Positions 36,528-49,626 of a DNA stretch of 64,000 nucleotides are shown piece after piece; the stretch's first letter is position 1; each line of letters opens with the position of its first letter. The notes under the pieces are model-generated. The model did not search any database. It was not told the origin of the DNA and saw only the letters and a list, made by a program, of their open reading frames with translations. This DNA is from Marinobacter halodurans (lineage in GTDB: Bacteria > Pseudomonadota > Gammaproteobacteria > Pseudomonadales > Oleiphilaceae). Position numbers and translations under genes: made by a program. The stretch is taken from positions 62,001 to 126,000 of the forward strand of contig NZ_SJDL01000012.1 in assembly GCF_004327985.1 (NCBI RefSeq), read 5' to 3'.

Positions 36528-37745
36528 TCAGGTCCGGTACTCGGCGTTGATGGTGACGTAGTCGTGGGACAGATCGCAGGTCCAGACCGTTTCACTCACA
36601 TCGCCTCGCCCCAGGGCAATCCGGATGCCGATGTCGGATTGATCCATGATAGCCTGGCCCCGGGCCTCCGTGTAATCCGCGGCGCGACCTCCGTTACGCA
36701 CCAGGGCCACGTCGCCCAGGTCGATTTCGATTCCGGTGAGATCCAGGTCCGGCACCCCGGCACGGCCGACGGCCGCGAGTATACGGCCCCAGTTCGGATC
36801 CGACGCGAACAGCGCCGTCTTCACCAGCGGGGAATGCGCCAGGGTGTAGGCCACATCCAGGGCTTCCTGCTGGTTCGCGGCCGTCTCCACCCGGATGGTG
36901 ATGAACTTGGTCGCGCCTTCGCCATCCCGCACGATCGCGTGGGCCAGGGTCATGAAGATGTCTCGCAGGGCTTCGCGGAAGGCCGGCAGGTGTGGGCTGT
37001 CGGCAGTCAACTCGGGGGCCTGGCTCTTGCCGGTGGCCACCAGCATGCAACAGTCGTTGGTCGACGTATCGCCATCGATGGTGATGCGGTTGAACGACTG
37101 CTCCCCCAGTTCCGAGACCAGTGCCTGGAGCAGCGCCGGTTCGATGGCGATGTCGGTGGCGATAAAGCCCAGCATGGTCGCCATGTTGGGACGGATCATG
37201 CCGGCGCCTTTGCTGATCCCCGAGATGTGGACCGGCTGACCGTCAATCTCCAGACGACGGGTGGCTCCCTTGGGCAGGGTGTCCGTGGTCATGATGCCCT
37301 CGGCCGCTTCGGCCCAGCGGGTTTCCGACAGGCTGTCCAGCGCCTCCGGCAGGCCATTGCGGATTTTTTCAACCGGCAGCGGTTCGCCGATGACACCGGT
37401 TGAGAACGGCAGGACCTGCTGGGCCGTCACGCCGGACAGTTCCGCCAGCGCCGAACAGCATGCCTCGGCGTCCACCCGGCCCTGTTCGCCGTTTCCGGCG
37501 TTGGCGTTGCCGGTATTGATCATCAGGAAACGCGGCGCGGCCTGCCCCAGGTGATCCCGGGTCACCAGGACCGGCGCGGCACAGAACCGGTTACGCGTGA
37601 AGATACCGGCCACGCGGGCCCCCTCATCCAGTGCCATCAGGACCAGATCGCGGCGCCCCGGCTTCCTGATCCCGGCACGGGCAACCCCCAATCGCAGGCC
37701 CGCTACGGGGTAGAAATCCGGCAAAGGCCCCAAACCAACCGCCAT
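36528..37745 (-). CDS. argJ: bifunctional ornithine acetyltransferase / N-acetylglutamate synthase ArgJ
   Basis: ArgJ recycles the acetyl group from N-acetylornithine to glutamate in arginine synthesis; some members also make N-acetylglutamate from acetyl-CoA. The proenzyme self-cleaves at NMA|TML, here Ala189-Thr190 in KGAGMIRPNMATMLGF, leaving the nucleophilic threonine. INTGNANAGNG and the C-terminal DLSHDYVTINAEYRT are conserved. I chose the ATG at 37745 with AAGGAG 8 bases upstream; a TTG six bases earlier is less likely. It is downstream of secA but separated from it by a terminator. Confidence 0.97.
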   Translation of the reverse strand: MAVGLGPLPDFYPVAGLRLGVARAGIRKPGRRDLVLMALDEGARVAGIFTRNRFCAAPVLVTRDHLGQAAPRFLMINTGNANAGNGEQGRVDAEACCSALAELSGVTAQQVLPFSTGVIGEPLPVEKIRNGLPEALDSLSETRWAEAAEGIMTTDTLPKGATRRLEIDGQPVHISGISKGAGMIRPNMATMLGFIATDIAIEPALLQALVSELGEQSFNRITIDGDTSTNDCCMLVATGKSQAPELTADSPHLPAFREALRDIFMTLAHAIVRDGEGATKFITIRVETAANQQEALDVAYTLAHSPLVKTALFASDPNWGRILAAVGRAGVPDLDLTGIEIDLGDVALVRNGGRAADYTEARGQAIMDQSDIGIRIALGRGDVSETVWTCDLSHDYVTINAEYRT

Positions 37746-37829
37746 GCTCAATCTCCTTGCTCGGGGATCCCTGGATCAATCCCGGCTGCCCTCGCGGGTC
37801 CGGAATGATTCAGGGGGTCCCTGGATACG

Positions 37830-37881
37830 AAAAACGTCCGCCATCCCGGTCCCGCCCCAGCGGTTCCGATTCAGCGGACGT
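37830..37881 (-). terminator. probable terminator of secA
   Basis: On the minus strand ACGTCCGC (37874-37881) pairs with GCGGACGT (37834-37841) across a 32-base loop, and the second arm runs directly into a T-run. It starts about 55 bases after the secA stop and precedes argJ. The loop is unusually long. Confidence 0.6.
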
Positions 37882-37935
37882 CACCTGTTTCAGGGCGCCG
37901 CCCGAAGAACCGGGCCGCGCTTTTCCATACGCCTG

Positions 37936-40689
37936 TCAGGCCACCCGACCGTGACACTGCTTGTATTTCTTGCCCGACCCACACGGACAGGGCTCGTTGC
38001 GTCCCACCTTGCGCTCGCTGCGCACGTAGGTTTCCGGCTGCCCCTGGGCCTGCGGTTGCTGCCCATCGTCACCCTCTCCGGATGCCGACCGGGCGGTAGC
38101 CGTGGCGCTGGCCTGTTCGTGCTTCAGGTTGGCCGCCGCCATCTGGCGTTCCAGCTCTTCCCGGCGGCGCCGTTCGATCTCTTCCATTTCGGCCTCACCC
38201 TGCACCCGCACGTGGCAGAGAATCCGGGTCACGTCGCGCTTCATGGCATCCAGCATGCTCTCAAACAGGTTGAAGGCCTCACGCTTGTATTCCTGCTTCG
38301 GATTCTTCTGGGCATAGCCGCGCAGGTGAATACCTCGACGCAGATGATCCATGTTGGACAGGTGTTCCTTCCAAAGCGTATCCAGCACCTGCAGGAAAAC
38401 CTGCTTCTCGAAGTTGCGCATGGCTTCGGCGCCGGCAATCTCTTCCTTCTCCCGGTAGACCTTGATGATCTCCTCGAGAATACGCTCCCGCAGATTCTCT
38501 TCGTACAGGCTCTGGTCTTCATCCAGCCACTTCTGGACCGGCAGGTCGACGGCCAACTCGGACTGCAGTTGGGCCTCGAGACCGGCGATGTCCCACTGCT
38601 CCGGCATACTTTGCGGCGGGATGTACTCGCTGATCACGCTATCGACGACATCGGCGCGAACGGTATCCACCAGTTCACTGATGTCTTCCGAGGCCATGAC
38701 TTCATTGCGCTGTTCATAGATGACGCTACGCTGGTCGTTGGCAACGTCGTCGTATTCCAGCAGCGTCTTCCGCATGTCGAAGTTGCGACCCTCAACCTTG
38801 CGCTGGGACTTCTCGATGGCGTTGGTGACCATGCGGTGCTCGATGGCCTCACCTTTCTTCATGCCCATCGCCTGCATGATGTTCTTCACCCGGTCCGGGG
38901 CGAAGATACGCATCAGGTTGTCCTCCAGCGACAGGAAGAAGCGGGAGGAGCCCGGATCCCCCTGACGGCCGGCACGGCCACGGAGCTGGTTGTCGATGCG
39001 GCGGGATTCGTGACGCTCGGTGCCCACGATATGCAGACCGCCCGCTTCCAGCACCTTGTTGTGGGTCTCGGTCCATTCGGCCTTGACCCGGGCCACCTGC
39101 TCTTCGGTCGGATCCTCCAACTGGGCCACTTCCTCTTCCCAGTTGCCGCCGAGCACGATATCCGTACCCCGGCCCGCCATGTTGGTGGCGATGGTCACGG
39201 CGCCCGGCCGACCGGCCTGCGCAATCACATGGGCTTCCTTCTCGTGCTGCTTGGCGTTGAGCACCTGGTGCTCGATCTTGGCCTTGCGCAACAGCATCGA
39301 CAGCAGTTCGGACGCTTCGATGGAGCCGGTTCCCACCAACACCGGACGGCCTTCGCTGGTGACGTCCTTGATCTCGTCGATGATCGCCTGGTACTTCTCT
39401 TCCTGGGTCAGGTAGACCAGATCGTTGTAGTCAATGCGCTGGATCGGCCGGTTGGGCGGGATAACCACCACATCCAGGCCATAGATCTGGCGGAACTCGA
39501 ACGCTTCCGTATCCGCGGTACCGGTCATGCCGGCCAGCTTATTGTAGAGGCGGAAGTAGTTCTGGAAAGTGGTGGAAGCCAGGGTCTGGCTCTCGGCCTG
39601 GATGTTGACGCCCTCTTTTGCCTCGATCGCCTGGTGCAGCCCCTCACTCCAGCGACGGCCGGGCATGGTCCGACCGGTGTGCTCGTCAACGATGACGACC
39701 TGGCCACCCTGGACGATGTAGTCCACGTCCCGCTGGAACAGGTGATGCGCCCGCAACGCGGAATGGACGTGGTGAAGGAGGCTCAGGTTGGACGCCGAAT
39801 AGAGGCTCTCTTCTTCACCCAGCAGCCCCTTCTCGATCAGCAGGTCCTCGACTTTCTCGTGACCGGCTTCGGTCAGTTCCACCTGGCGACTCTTCTCGTC
39901 GATGGTGAAATCACCGGAAGGCTCGCCCTCTTCCACCGGTTCGCCCTGCTCCAGGCTCGGCACCAGGGTGTTGACGGCCAGATAGATTTTGGAGCTGTCT
40001 TCCGCCGCACCGGAAATGATGAGTGGGGTACGGGCTTCGTCGATCAGGATGGAGTCGACCTCATCCACGATGGCGTAGTTCAGGCCGCGCTGTACCTTGT
40101 CAGCCGTGCTGAACGCCATGTTGTCGCGCAGGTAGTCGAAACCGAATTCGTTGTTGGTGCCATAGGTAATGTCGGCGGCATAGGCTTCCCGCTTGGCGGC
40201 GCTGTCCTGGCCCGCCACGATAACGCCCACCTGTAGCCCCAGGAAACGATAGAGCTTGCCCATCCACTCCGCATCCCGGGAGGCCAGGTAGTCGTTGACG
40301 GTCACGACATGGACGCCCTCTCCGGGCAAGGCGTTCAGGTAAACCGCCGCAGTAGCCACCAGCGTCTTACCCTCACCGGTCTTCATCTCGGCGATGCGGC
40401 CTTCGTGCAGCGTCATGGCCCCGATCATCTGGACATCGAAGTGACGCATGCCCAGCACCCGCTTGCCGGCTTCCCGTGCGGTAGCAAAGGCCTCGGGCAA
40501 CAGCTGGTCCAGGGTTTCGCCTTCATCCAGCCGGCGACGGAACTCGGCCGTCTTGCCTTGCAGCTCAGTATCCGACAGCGCCCCGAAGGACTCTTCCAGT
40601 TCGTTGATCCTGGAGACGGTCTTCCGCATCCGCTTGATTTCTCGGGCGTTTTTACTGCCGAACAACTTCGTTGCGACCTTCGTGAACAT
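37936..40689 (-). CDS. secA: preprotein translocase ATPase SecA
   Basis: SecA is the motor that drives unfolded proteins through SecYEG. The 917-residue protein has [14 protein letters not shown] (Walker A), [20 protein letters not shown] (DEAD-like Walker B), [13 protein letters not shown] and the [20 protein letters not shown] helicase motif. The C-terminal zinc finger [13 protein letters not shown] (Cys901, Cys903, Cys912, His913) binds SecB and lipids. The gene has a long leader of about 230 bases and no SecM-like upstream gene. Confidence 0.99.
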   Translation of the reverse strand: MFTKVATKLFGSKNAREIKRMRKTVSRINELEESFGALSDTELQGKTAEFRRRLDEGETLDQLLPEAFATAREAGKRVLGMRHFDVQMIGAMTLHEGRIAEMKTGEGKTLVATAAVYLNALPGEGVHVVTVNDYLASRDAEWMGKLYRFLGLQVGVIVAGQDSAAKREAYAADITYGTNNEFGFDYLRDNMAFSTADKVQRGLNYAIVDEVDSILIDEARTPLIISGAAEDSSKIYLAVNTLVPSLEQGEPVEEGEPSGDFTIDEKSRQVELTEAGHEKVEDLLIEKGLLGEEESLYSASNLSLLHHVHSALRAHHLFQRDVDYIVQGGQVVIVDEHTGRTMPGRRWSEGLHQAIEAKEGVNIQAESQTLASTTFQNYFRLYNKLAGMTGTADTEAFEFRQIYGLDVVVIPPNRPIQRIDYNDLVYLTQEEKYQAIIDEIKDVTSEGRPVLVGTGSIEASELLSMLLRKAKIEHQVLNAKQHEKEAHVIAQAGRPGAVTIATNMAGRGTDIVLGGNWEEEVAQLEDPTEEQVARVKAEWTETHNKVLEAGGLHIVGTERHESRRIDNQLRGRAGRQGDPGSSRFFLSLEDNLMRIFAPDRVKNIMQAMGMKKGEAIEHRMVTNAIEKSQRKVEGRNFDMRKTLLEYDDVANDQRSVIYEQRNEVMASEDISELVDTVRADVVDSVISEYIPPQSMPEQWDIAGLEAQLQSELAVDLPVQKWLDEDQSLYEENLRERILEEIIKVYREKEEIAGAEAMRNFEKQVFLQVLDTLWKEHLSNMDHLRRGIHLRGYAQKNPKQEYKREAFNLFESMLDAMKRDVTRILCHVRVQGEAEMEEIERRRREELERQMAAANLKHEQASATATARSASGEGDDGQQPQAQGQPETYVRSERKVGRNEPCPCGSGKKYKQCHGRVA

Positions 40690-40916
40690 AGACCACTGCT
40701 TCTTTGATTAACGAAATGCACCCAGCGACCCGGTCGGTCACAGGCACCTGCCAATTCAGGACCCCGTGCGGGGGAAGGCATCGTAGAGGACACCGCACCG
40801 AGGCACGATGGGACAAGGGGCTCCATCCCGGGAATGCCTTGAGAACCGCTGGAAAAACCGACTCGCGGACGTGAACCGGAAGGCCGCTTTTCCAGAAGTC
40901 CCCCTACAGAGACGGC

Positions 40917-40945
40917 ATTCTAACCTTATTTCTTTTGTGGGCGAA
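40917..40945 (-). promoter_or_regulatory. candidate promoter of secA
   Basis: On the minus strand TAGAAT (40917-40922) is preceded at 17 bases by TTCGCC (40940-40945). The spacer is AT-rich. It would give a leader of about 220 bases for secA. Confidence 0.4.
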
Positions 40946-41019
40946 AGGTAGGGCCATGTCCCCGGGCGATCGGTCACATTACAGGGTATTCGTGAGCCGC
41001 GAAACCGGCCGTTGCCCAC

Positions 41020-41055
41020 AAAAAAGCCACTGGGGGCGAACCCGCAGTGGCTTTT
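41020..41055 (-). terminator. factor-independent terminator of the M23 peptidase gene
   Basis: On the minus strand AAAAGCCACTG pairs with CAGTGGCTTTT around a GC-rich loop, and the second arm ends in six T residues. It begins 17 bases after the stop codon. This is the clearest intrinsic terminator in the window. Confidence 0.85.
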
Positions 41056-41071
41056 ACCGGTGACCGGCCAT

Positions 41072-42010
41072 TCAGCGGCTGGCGCGCTGGATATAATCCT
41101 CGGGATCGAGCGCTTTACCGTTGCGCCGCACTTCGAAATGCACGTGCGGACCGGTTGAACGGCCCGTGCTGCCCATCTGCGCAACGACCTGCCCCTTCTC
41201 GACCACGTCACCGACGGACACATCCACCCTCTTGCAGTGTGCATAGCGGGTGCGCAGGCCATTGCCGTGATCGACCTCCACCAGGTTACCGTATCCGTGA
41301 CGGTCGCCGGCCCAGGTCACCACACCGGCTGCCACGGCAATAATGTCACTGCCTTCCTTGCCGGCCAGGTCAACACCACTGTGCCAGGCACGCTTGCCAG
41401 TAAAGGGATCGGTACGATAACCATAGTGGGAGGATAACCAACCCCACTTGATCGGACGTCCCGCCACGAAACGCTCTTCCTCGATGCGCTCCCGGGACAA
41501 CAGCTGATCGAGCAGGCGCAGTTGCTGCTCGCGGTTGCTGATGCGGGCATCGAGCTGGTCGATCATTGCACTCAGCTCCGGCGTCTGGAAGGACTCGCCA
41601 CCACCGGGATCCTCCGGACCGCCGACCGCCGGCGCCTGGTCGAAATCGAACTCGCCGTTATCCAGGTGCGCGGATTCCACCAGACGCTGCCCCAGTGCAT
41701 CAAGGCGCAACAAGCGCCCCTGCATCTGACCCAGGCGAAGCGTCAGGGCGTCCACCTGCTGACCGGTGGTTTCGCGCACATGCTGCAATTGCGCTTTCTG
41801 GTCGCTCAGTCGGGACTCCCAGCTTTTCACCAGTGACGCCGATGCCCCATAGGCAACCGGCTCCGGCGCCTTGGAGGCCATCCGGTAACCAATCCACCCT
41901 GCGCCACCGATCACCACCGCGCCCGCAAAGAGAGTGCAGGCGGCGACGGCAAAACCGACGTGCAGCGACCGGGACTTTCCGGGATTCTTGCCAACGAAAA
42001 TAATGTTCAT
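41072..42010 (-). CDS. M23 (LytM-type) peptidase with membrane anchor and coiled coil
   Basis: The 312-residue protein starts with a short cytoplasmic tail and one membrane segment (about residues 16-45: FAVAACTLFAGAVVIGGAGW). A coiled-coil-like region follows (ESRLSDQKAQLQHVRETTGQ onward), then a LytM domain with zinc ligands in HSGVDLAG and HVHFEVRR. Such proteins either cut peptidoglycan crosslinks or activate amidases; the HxxxD and HxH motifs are intact here, so it may be catalytic. In pseudomonads a similar gene lies between secA and lpxC. The start at 42010 has a weak ribosome site. Confidence 0.9.
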   Translation of the reverse strand: MNIIFVGKNPGKSRSLHVGFAVAACTLFAGAVVIGGAGWIGYRMASKAPEPVAYGASASLVKSWESRLSDQKAQLQHVRETTGQQVDALTLRLGQMQGRLLRLDALGQRLVESAHLDNGEFDFDQAPAVGGPEDPGGGESFQTPELSAMIDQLDARISNREQQLRLLDQLLSRERIEEERFVAGRPIKWGWLSSHYGYRTDPFTGKRAWHSGVDLAGKEGSDIIAVAAGVVTWAGDRHGYGNLVEVDHGNGLRTRYAHCKRVDVSVGDVVEKGQVVAQMGSTGRSTGPHVHFEVRRNGKALDPEDYIQRASR

Positions 42011-42305
42011 AGTTATTTGATCACATTCCCTGAACGCGACTGGTCTTGTCACCGCCAGCTAACGTCAAACACAACGCGCCTGACTGGCACCCGGGCCGGA
42101 CCTTCCCACGCGGGACGACTCCGATACGGATACGATCAAGGCCCCCGACGTCTACCTTGAAACTGAGCTGGACAGGGACCATTTCAAGAGGGTAAAACCA
42201 GTCTAATACAGGCCACATCCACAAACCGTGCCAAATAGTAACCAATCGTAACGGGTACCGTCGAGTCCCGGCACGGCGCAGGGCACTGAATTCCGTGAGA
42301 ATCCG

Positions 42306-42761
42306 ATGAAACGCAAAACCCAACTGACACTGGATCCCAGCGACTCCCGGCATGAACCCAACCTGCGCCGGTTACTCGCGCACGCCGAGATCCACCGCAA
42401 GGCGGAGCGCGTCGTGCTGGATGCCATTCCAGCCAATCTGCGCGGGCATTGCCGCTTTCTCAGCTACCATGACGGGGATCTGGCCGTCTCTGCGGACGGC
42501 AGCGTCGTGGCCAGCCAGGTGCGACTGCGGCAACGGGAAATTCTGGCAGAGCTTAGAAAGGAGCCGGATTTCCAGTATGCCTGGCGCTTGAAGGTCAAGG
42601 TGGCGCCGCCGCGCCCCAAGGAACAGCCGGTCGTCACAAAGGAACCGCTGAGTGAGGAAAATGCCCGGCTCCTCGAGGAGGAAGCCGGGCATACGAAGGA
42701 CGAAGGTTTACGCGAAGTTCTCGAAAAACTCTCCCGCCACGTCAAGGACGGGAAGGACTGA
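42306..42761 (+). CDS. DUF721 (DciA-like) family protein
   Basis: The 151-residue protein matches DUF721: a helical N-terminus (RRLLAHAEIHRKAERVVLDAIPANLRGHC) followed by a KH-like strand-helix unit (FLSYHDGDLAVSADGSVVASQVRLRQREIL). The family includes DciA, which helps load the replicative helicase DnaB, though secA-adjacent copies are not proven to do so. The C-terminal third is a charged tail (LSEENARLLEEEAGHTKDEG). It is divergent from the M23 gene and converges on lpxC with 10 bases between the stops. Confidence 0.82.
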   Translation: MKRKTQLTLDPSDSRHEPNLRRLLAHAEIHRKAERVVLDAIPANLRGHCRFLSYHDGDLAVSADGSVVASQVRLRQREILAELRKEPDFQYAWRLKVKVAPPRPKEQPVVTKEPLSEENARLLEEEAGHTKDEGLREVLEKLSRHVKDGKD

Positions 42762-42771
42762 GCTTCCTGTC

Positions 42772-43689
42772 TCAGGCCTGGGACGCGAGAACGGGCTTGA
42801 GATACGAGATCGGAGCCGTGGCCTCATTCTCGAAGGTCACCACTTCCCACGCATCTTCTTCAGCCAGCAGCTTGCGCAGCAGCTTGTTGTTCAGGTCATG
42901 ACCTGACTTCACGCCGCGGAATTCGCCGATCAGGCTGTTGCCCAACAGGTAAAGGTCGCCGATGGCGTCCAGTACCTTGTGTTTGACGAACTCATCTTCG
43001 TAGCGCAGGCCGTCTTCGTTGAGGATTTTGTAGTCGTCAACGACGATGGCGTTGTCCACACTGCCGCCCAGGGCCAGGTTCATGGAGCGCAACTTCTCGA
43101 TATCGCGCATGAACCCGAAGGTGCGGGCCCGGCTGACTTCCTTCACGAACGACGTGCTGGAAAAGTCCACCGTGGCGTTCTGGGCACGGCCCTTGAAGAC
43201 CGGATGGTCAAAATCGATACCGAAGCTGACCTTGAAGCCTTCGAAAGGCAGGAACGTCGCCTTCTTGTCGCCTTCTTCCAGCGCCACTTCCCGCTTGATG
43301 CGGATGAAACGCTTGGCTGCGTCCTGCTCGGCAATGCCCGCCGACTGCAGGAGGAAGACGAAAGGACCGGCACTGCCGTCCATGATGGGCACCTCGGCCG
43401 CACTCAGCTCCACGAAGCAATTGTCGATACCCAGTCCCGCCATGGCGGAGAGAAGATGCTCGACCGTTGCCACGCGAACGCCGTTCTTGACCAGGGTCGT
43501 GGACAGCATGGTTTCGCCGACGTTCTCAGCACACGCCTTGATCTCGACAACCGGATCCAGGTCCGTCCGCCGAAACACAATCCCTGTCTCGACCGGCGCA
43601 GGCTTGAGCGTCAGATAGACTTTCTCACCCGAGTGCAAACCGACACCGGTCGCACGGATGGTGTTTTTGAGCGTACGTTGTCTGATCAT
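42772..43689 (-). CDS. lpxC: UDP-3-O-acyl-N-acetylglucosamine deacetylase LpxC
   Basis: LpxC is the committed zinc deacetylase of lipid A synthesis. With the start at 43687-43689 (MIRQRTLKN) the protein is 305 residues. Zinc ligands align with E. coli: His78 ([10 protein letters not shown]), His237 and Asp241 ([11 protein letters not shown]), and the catalytic His264 ([10 protein letters not shown]). The C-terminus carries a tail ([13 protein letters not shown]) ending in alanines, similar to that recognised by FtsH in enterics. It follows ftsZ with 170 bases between, so it may have its own promoter as well as read-through from the dcw cluster. Confidence 0.98.
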   Translation of the reverse strand: MIRQRTLKNTIRATGVGLHSGEKVYLTLKPAPVETGIVFRRTDLDPVVEIKACAENVGETMLSTTLVKNGVRVATVEHLLSAMAGLGIDNCFVELSAAEVPIMDGSAGPFVFLLQSAGIAEQDAAKRFIRIKREVALEEGDKKATFLPFEGFKVSFGIDFDHPVFKGRAQNATVDFSSTSFVKEVSRARTFGFMRDIEKLRSMNLALGGSVDNAIVVDDYKILNEDGLRYEDEFVKHKVLDAIGDLYLLGNSLIGEFRGVKSGHDLNNKLLRKLLAEEDAWEVVTFENEATAPISYLKPVLASQA

Positions 43690-43859
43690 CGTACAAAAAT
43701 CCGTCACAAATGTTAGATATTATTCGGGCAAAAACTGCGCGAAGCTTATCAGAAAGTCATACTGAACACCATTTAACCAATCGGTAATGTCCGAAGGCTA
43801 TGACTATGGCCTTTCTAGCTTCTTTCTATTCTATCCCGAGTCCCTATTGAGACAGCTTA

Positions 43860-45017
43860 TCAATCAGCCTGACGGCGCAGGAATGCGGGAATATCGAGAT
43901 AATCCACGCTCTGCTCGTCGCCATCACGTTCCTGATCGATCGCCACATTACCGTTGGCCACAGCGCGACGACGCAGGACGGCCGGACGATCCAGCTGGTG
44001 ATAGTCGGTCTTGCCGTCCAGGGTGCGCGTGTTGTCGACCACCTTGGTCGGCTTGTCGCGCTCGCCACCCAGACCGGTTGCAACCACGGTCACCTTCAGT
44101 TCGTCGGTCATTTCCGGATCGATCACGGTACCCACAACCACGGTCGCGGCATCAGAGGCAAATTCGCGAACGATATCGCCCACCTCGGAGAACTCGCCCA
44201 GGTTGAGATCCATACCAGCGGTGATGTTGACCAGGATGCCTTTTGCACCCTGCAGGTTGATGTCTTCCAGCAGCGGGCTGCGCACGGCGGCTTCGGCGGC
44301 TTCGCGGGCACGGTTCTCGCCAGTGGCGCGGGCGGTACCCATCATCGCCATGCCCATCTCGGACATCACGGTTTTCACGTCGGCAAAGTCGACGTTGATC
44401 ATGCCGTTGCGGGTAATCAGGTCGGCAATGCCCTGTACCGCACCCAACAGCACGTCGTTGGCCGCGGCGAAGGCATCCAGCAGACTAGTCTTCTTACCCA
44501 TTACTGCAAGCAGTTTTTCGTTAGGAATCGTAATCAGCGAGTCGACGCTGTCTTCCAGATCCTTCAGGCCGGACTCGGCCACGGTCATCCGCTTGCCGCC
44601 TTCGAAATTGAACGGCTTGGTGACCACCGCTACGGTCAGGATGCCCAGTTCACGGGCCACTTCCGCCACGATCGGCGCTGCACCGGTACCGGTACCGCCG
44701 CCCATGCCAGCGGTGATGAACACCATATCGGCACCCTGGAGGGCCTCGGCGATACGGTCACGGTCTTCCAGGGCAGCCTGGCGGCCGACTTCCGGATTGG
44801 CACCGGCGCCCAGCCCCTTGGTGATGTTGCCACCGAGCTGGATCACCTGCTTGGCTCCCATATCCGCCAGTGCCTGGGCGTCTGTGTTGGCGCAGATGAA
44901 ATCCACACCTTCGATGTCGCTGGTGAGCATGTGACGAACGGCATTACCGCCACCACCACCGACGCCAATAACCTTGATGACTGCGTTCTGTTGAACGTTA
45001 TCGACCAGTTCGAACAT
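43860..45017 (-). CDS. ftsZ: cell division tubulin homologue FtsZ
   Basis: FtsZ polymerises with GTP at mid-cell to form the division ring. The 385-residue protein has the nucleotide loop VIGVGGGGGNAV near the start, the tubulin signature GGGTGTG (106-112) and the T7 loop NVDFADVKTVM that completes GTP hydrolysis across subunits. After a variable linker it ends with DYLDIPAFLRRQAD, the conserved tail that binds FtsA and ZipA. The ATG follows AGGGG. It is the last division gene of the cluster; 110 bases separate it from ftsA. Confidence 0.99.
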   Translation of the reverse strand: MFELVDNVQQNAVIKVIGVGGGGGNAVRHMLTSDIEGVDFICANTDAQALADMGAKQVIQLGGNITKGLGAGANPEVGRQAALEDRDRIAEALQGADMVFITAGMGGGTGTGAAPIVAEVARELGILTVAVVTKPFNFEGGKRMTVAESGLKDLEDSVDSLITIPNEKLLAVMGKKTSLLDAFAAANDVLLGAVQGIADLITRNGMINVDFADVKTVMSEMGMAMMGTARATGENRAREAAEAAVRSPLLEDINLQGAKGILVNITAGMDLNLGEFSEVGDIVREFASDAATVVVGTVIDPEMTDELKVTVVATGLGGERDKPTKVVDNTRTLDGKTDYHQLDRPAVLRRRAVANGNVAIDQERDGDEQSVDYLDIPAFLRRQAD

Positions 45018-45127
45018 TTCCCCTACTCCTTCGTTATCTTTCCGGCCTTCGGTGACCGATATTTTTTCGAGAGACCTTCGTTTCTACTGCTCCGGCGATG
45101 CCGGTCATGCCACGTTTACCGGGTTCG

Positions 45128-46363
45128 TCAGAAATTCCCTGTGAACCAGGCTTTCATGCGCTCCAGCAGAGAGGGGGCATCCTCCTGCCTGAGCACCGGC
45201 CCCTTACCCAGATCCATCTGGCGGAACCCGTAGATCAACAACCCGACACCCGTGGCGTAGATCGGGTTATTGACTACATCTGTCATGCCGGATACCGCCT
45301 GCGGTGACGCCAGGCGCACCGGCATGTGGAAAATTTCCTCGGCCAACTCCACCACGCCTTCCATCGTGGAGGAGCCGCCGGTGATCACGACCCCGGCCGG
45401 GATCAGATCCTCGAACCCCGAGCGCCGCAGCTCCGCCTGAACCAGGGTGAACAGCTCCTCGTAGCGGGGTTCCACCACTTCGGCCAGGGCCTGGCGGGAG
45501 AGATCCCGCGGCGCACGCTCGCCCACGCTCGGCACCTTGATGGTTTCATCGGCGCCGGCAAGCTGGGTCAGCGCGCAGGCGTACTTGATCTTGATTTCCT
45601 CGGCGTTCTGGGTCGGCGTGCGCAACGCCATGGCGATGTCGTTGGTCACCTGATCACCGGCGATCGGGATCACCGCCGTGTGACGGATGGCGCCGCCGGT
45701 GAACACCGCGATGTCGGTCGTACCGCCGCCGACATCCACCACACACACGCCCAGTTCCTTCTCGTCCTCGGTCAGTACGGCATAGCTGGAGGCCAGTTGC
45801 TCGAGGATGATGTCGTCCACGTCCAGGCCGCAGCGGCGCACACACTTCTCAATGTTCTGCGACGCGTTCACCGCACAGGTGACCAGGTGCACCTTGGCCT
45901 CCAGGCGCACACCCGACATACCCAGCGGCTCCTTGATGCCCTCCTGGTTATCGATCACGAACTCCTGGGGCAGGATATGGAGCACTTTCTGGTCCGCGGG
46001 GATGGCCACCGCCTGGGCCGCGTCGATCACCCGGTCGATGTCCGCCTGGGTCACCTCCCGGTCCCGGATGGCAACGATGCCGTGGGAGTTGAGGCTGCGG
46101 ATATGACTGCCCGCAATGCCGGCGTAGACCGAATGGATACGGCATCCGGCCATCAGCTCGGCTTCCTCGACCGCACGCTGGATCGCATGCACCGTGGTTT
46201 CGATGTTCACCACGACGCCGCGCTTGAGACCGCGGGACGGATGGGACCCGATCCCGACGATCTCGATCGTGCCATCGAGCTTGCGCTTGCCGACAATGGC
46301 CACCACCTTGGAGGTGCCAATATCCAGGCCGACAATCATGTTTTCCGTTTCATCCCCTGACAT
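45128..46363 (-). CDS. ftsA: cell division actin homologue FtsA
   Basis: FtsA tethers FtsZ to the membrane and recruits later division proteins. The 411-residue protein has actin-fold phosphate loops (MIVGLDIGTSKVVAIVG at about residue 9 and CVVDVGGGTTDIAVF), the GVVITGGSSTMEGVVELAE adenosine motif, and a C-terminal amphipathic helix (LLERMKAWFTGNF) for membrane attachment. It starts 20 bases after ftsQ. Confidence 0.99.
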   Translation of the reverse strand: MSGDETENMIVGLDIGTSKVVAIVGKRKLDGTIEIVGIGSHPSRGLKRGVVVNIETTVHAIQRAVEEAELMAGCRIHSVYAGIAGSHIRSLNSHGIVAIRDREVTQADIDRVIDAAQAVAIPADQKVLHILPQEFVIDNQEGIKEPLGMSGVRLEAKVHLVTCAVNASQNIEKCVRRCGLDVDDIILEQLASSYAVLTEDEKELGVCVVDVGGGTTDIAVFTGGAIRHTAVIPIAGDQVTNDIAMALRTPTQNAEEIKIKYACALTQLAGADETIKVPSVGERAPRDLSRQALAEVVEPRYEELFTLVQAELRRSGFEDLIPAGVVITGGSSTMEGVVELAEEIFHMPVRLASPQAVSGMTDVVNNPIYATGVGLLIYGFRQMDLGKGPVLRQEDAPSLLERMKAWFTGNF

Positions 46364-46383
46364 GTGCTCACCAATTGAATGGT

Positions 46384-49618
<3,235 letters not shown>

Positions 49619-49626
<8 letters not shown>

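Larger units (their letters stand above)
40690..41071 (-). other. intergenic region: secA leader and promoter, and M23 gene terminator
   Basis: These 382 bases hold no credible gene. The right end carries the terminator of the M23 peptidase gene, followed (reading minus) by a candidate promoter and then an untranslated leader of about 220 bases before secA. Reading frames that cross it are not conserved and run into neighbouring genes in other frames. Confidence 0.6.

Noticed and set aside
37766-37830. Direct repeats of TCCCTGGAT between argJ and secA that might hint at a repeat array.
   Set aside because: Only two copies of nine bases are present; there is no regular spacing and no CRISPR-like structure anywhere in the window.
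37744-40236. An 830-codon open frame antisense to secA, and a similar 689-codon one at 5342-7411 antisense to mrdA.
   Set aside because: They mirror strongly conserved genes, as expected of GC-rich codon use, and their translations are rich in Arg, His, Gly and Val with no recognisable domain.
40425-40826. A possible SecM-like leader peptide upstream of secA.
   Set aside because: The frame continues into secA in another phase, has no arrest motif and no signal sequence.
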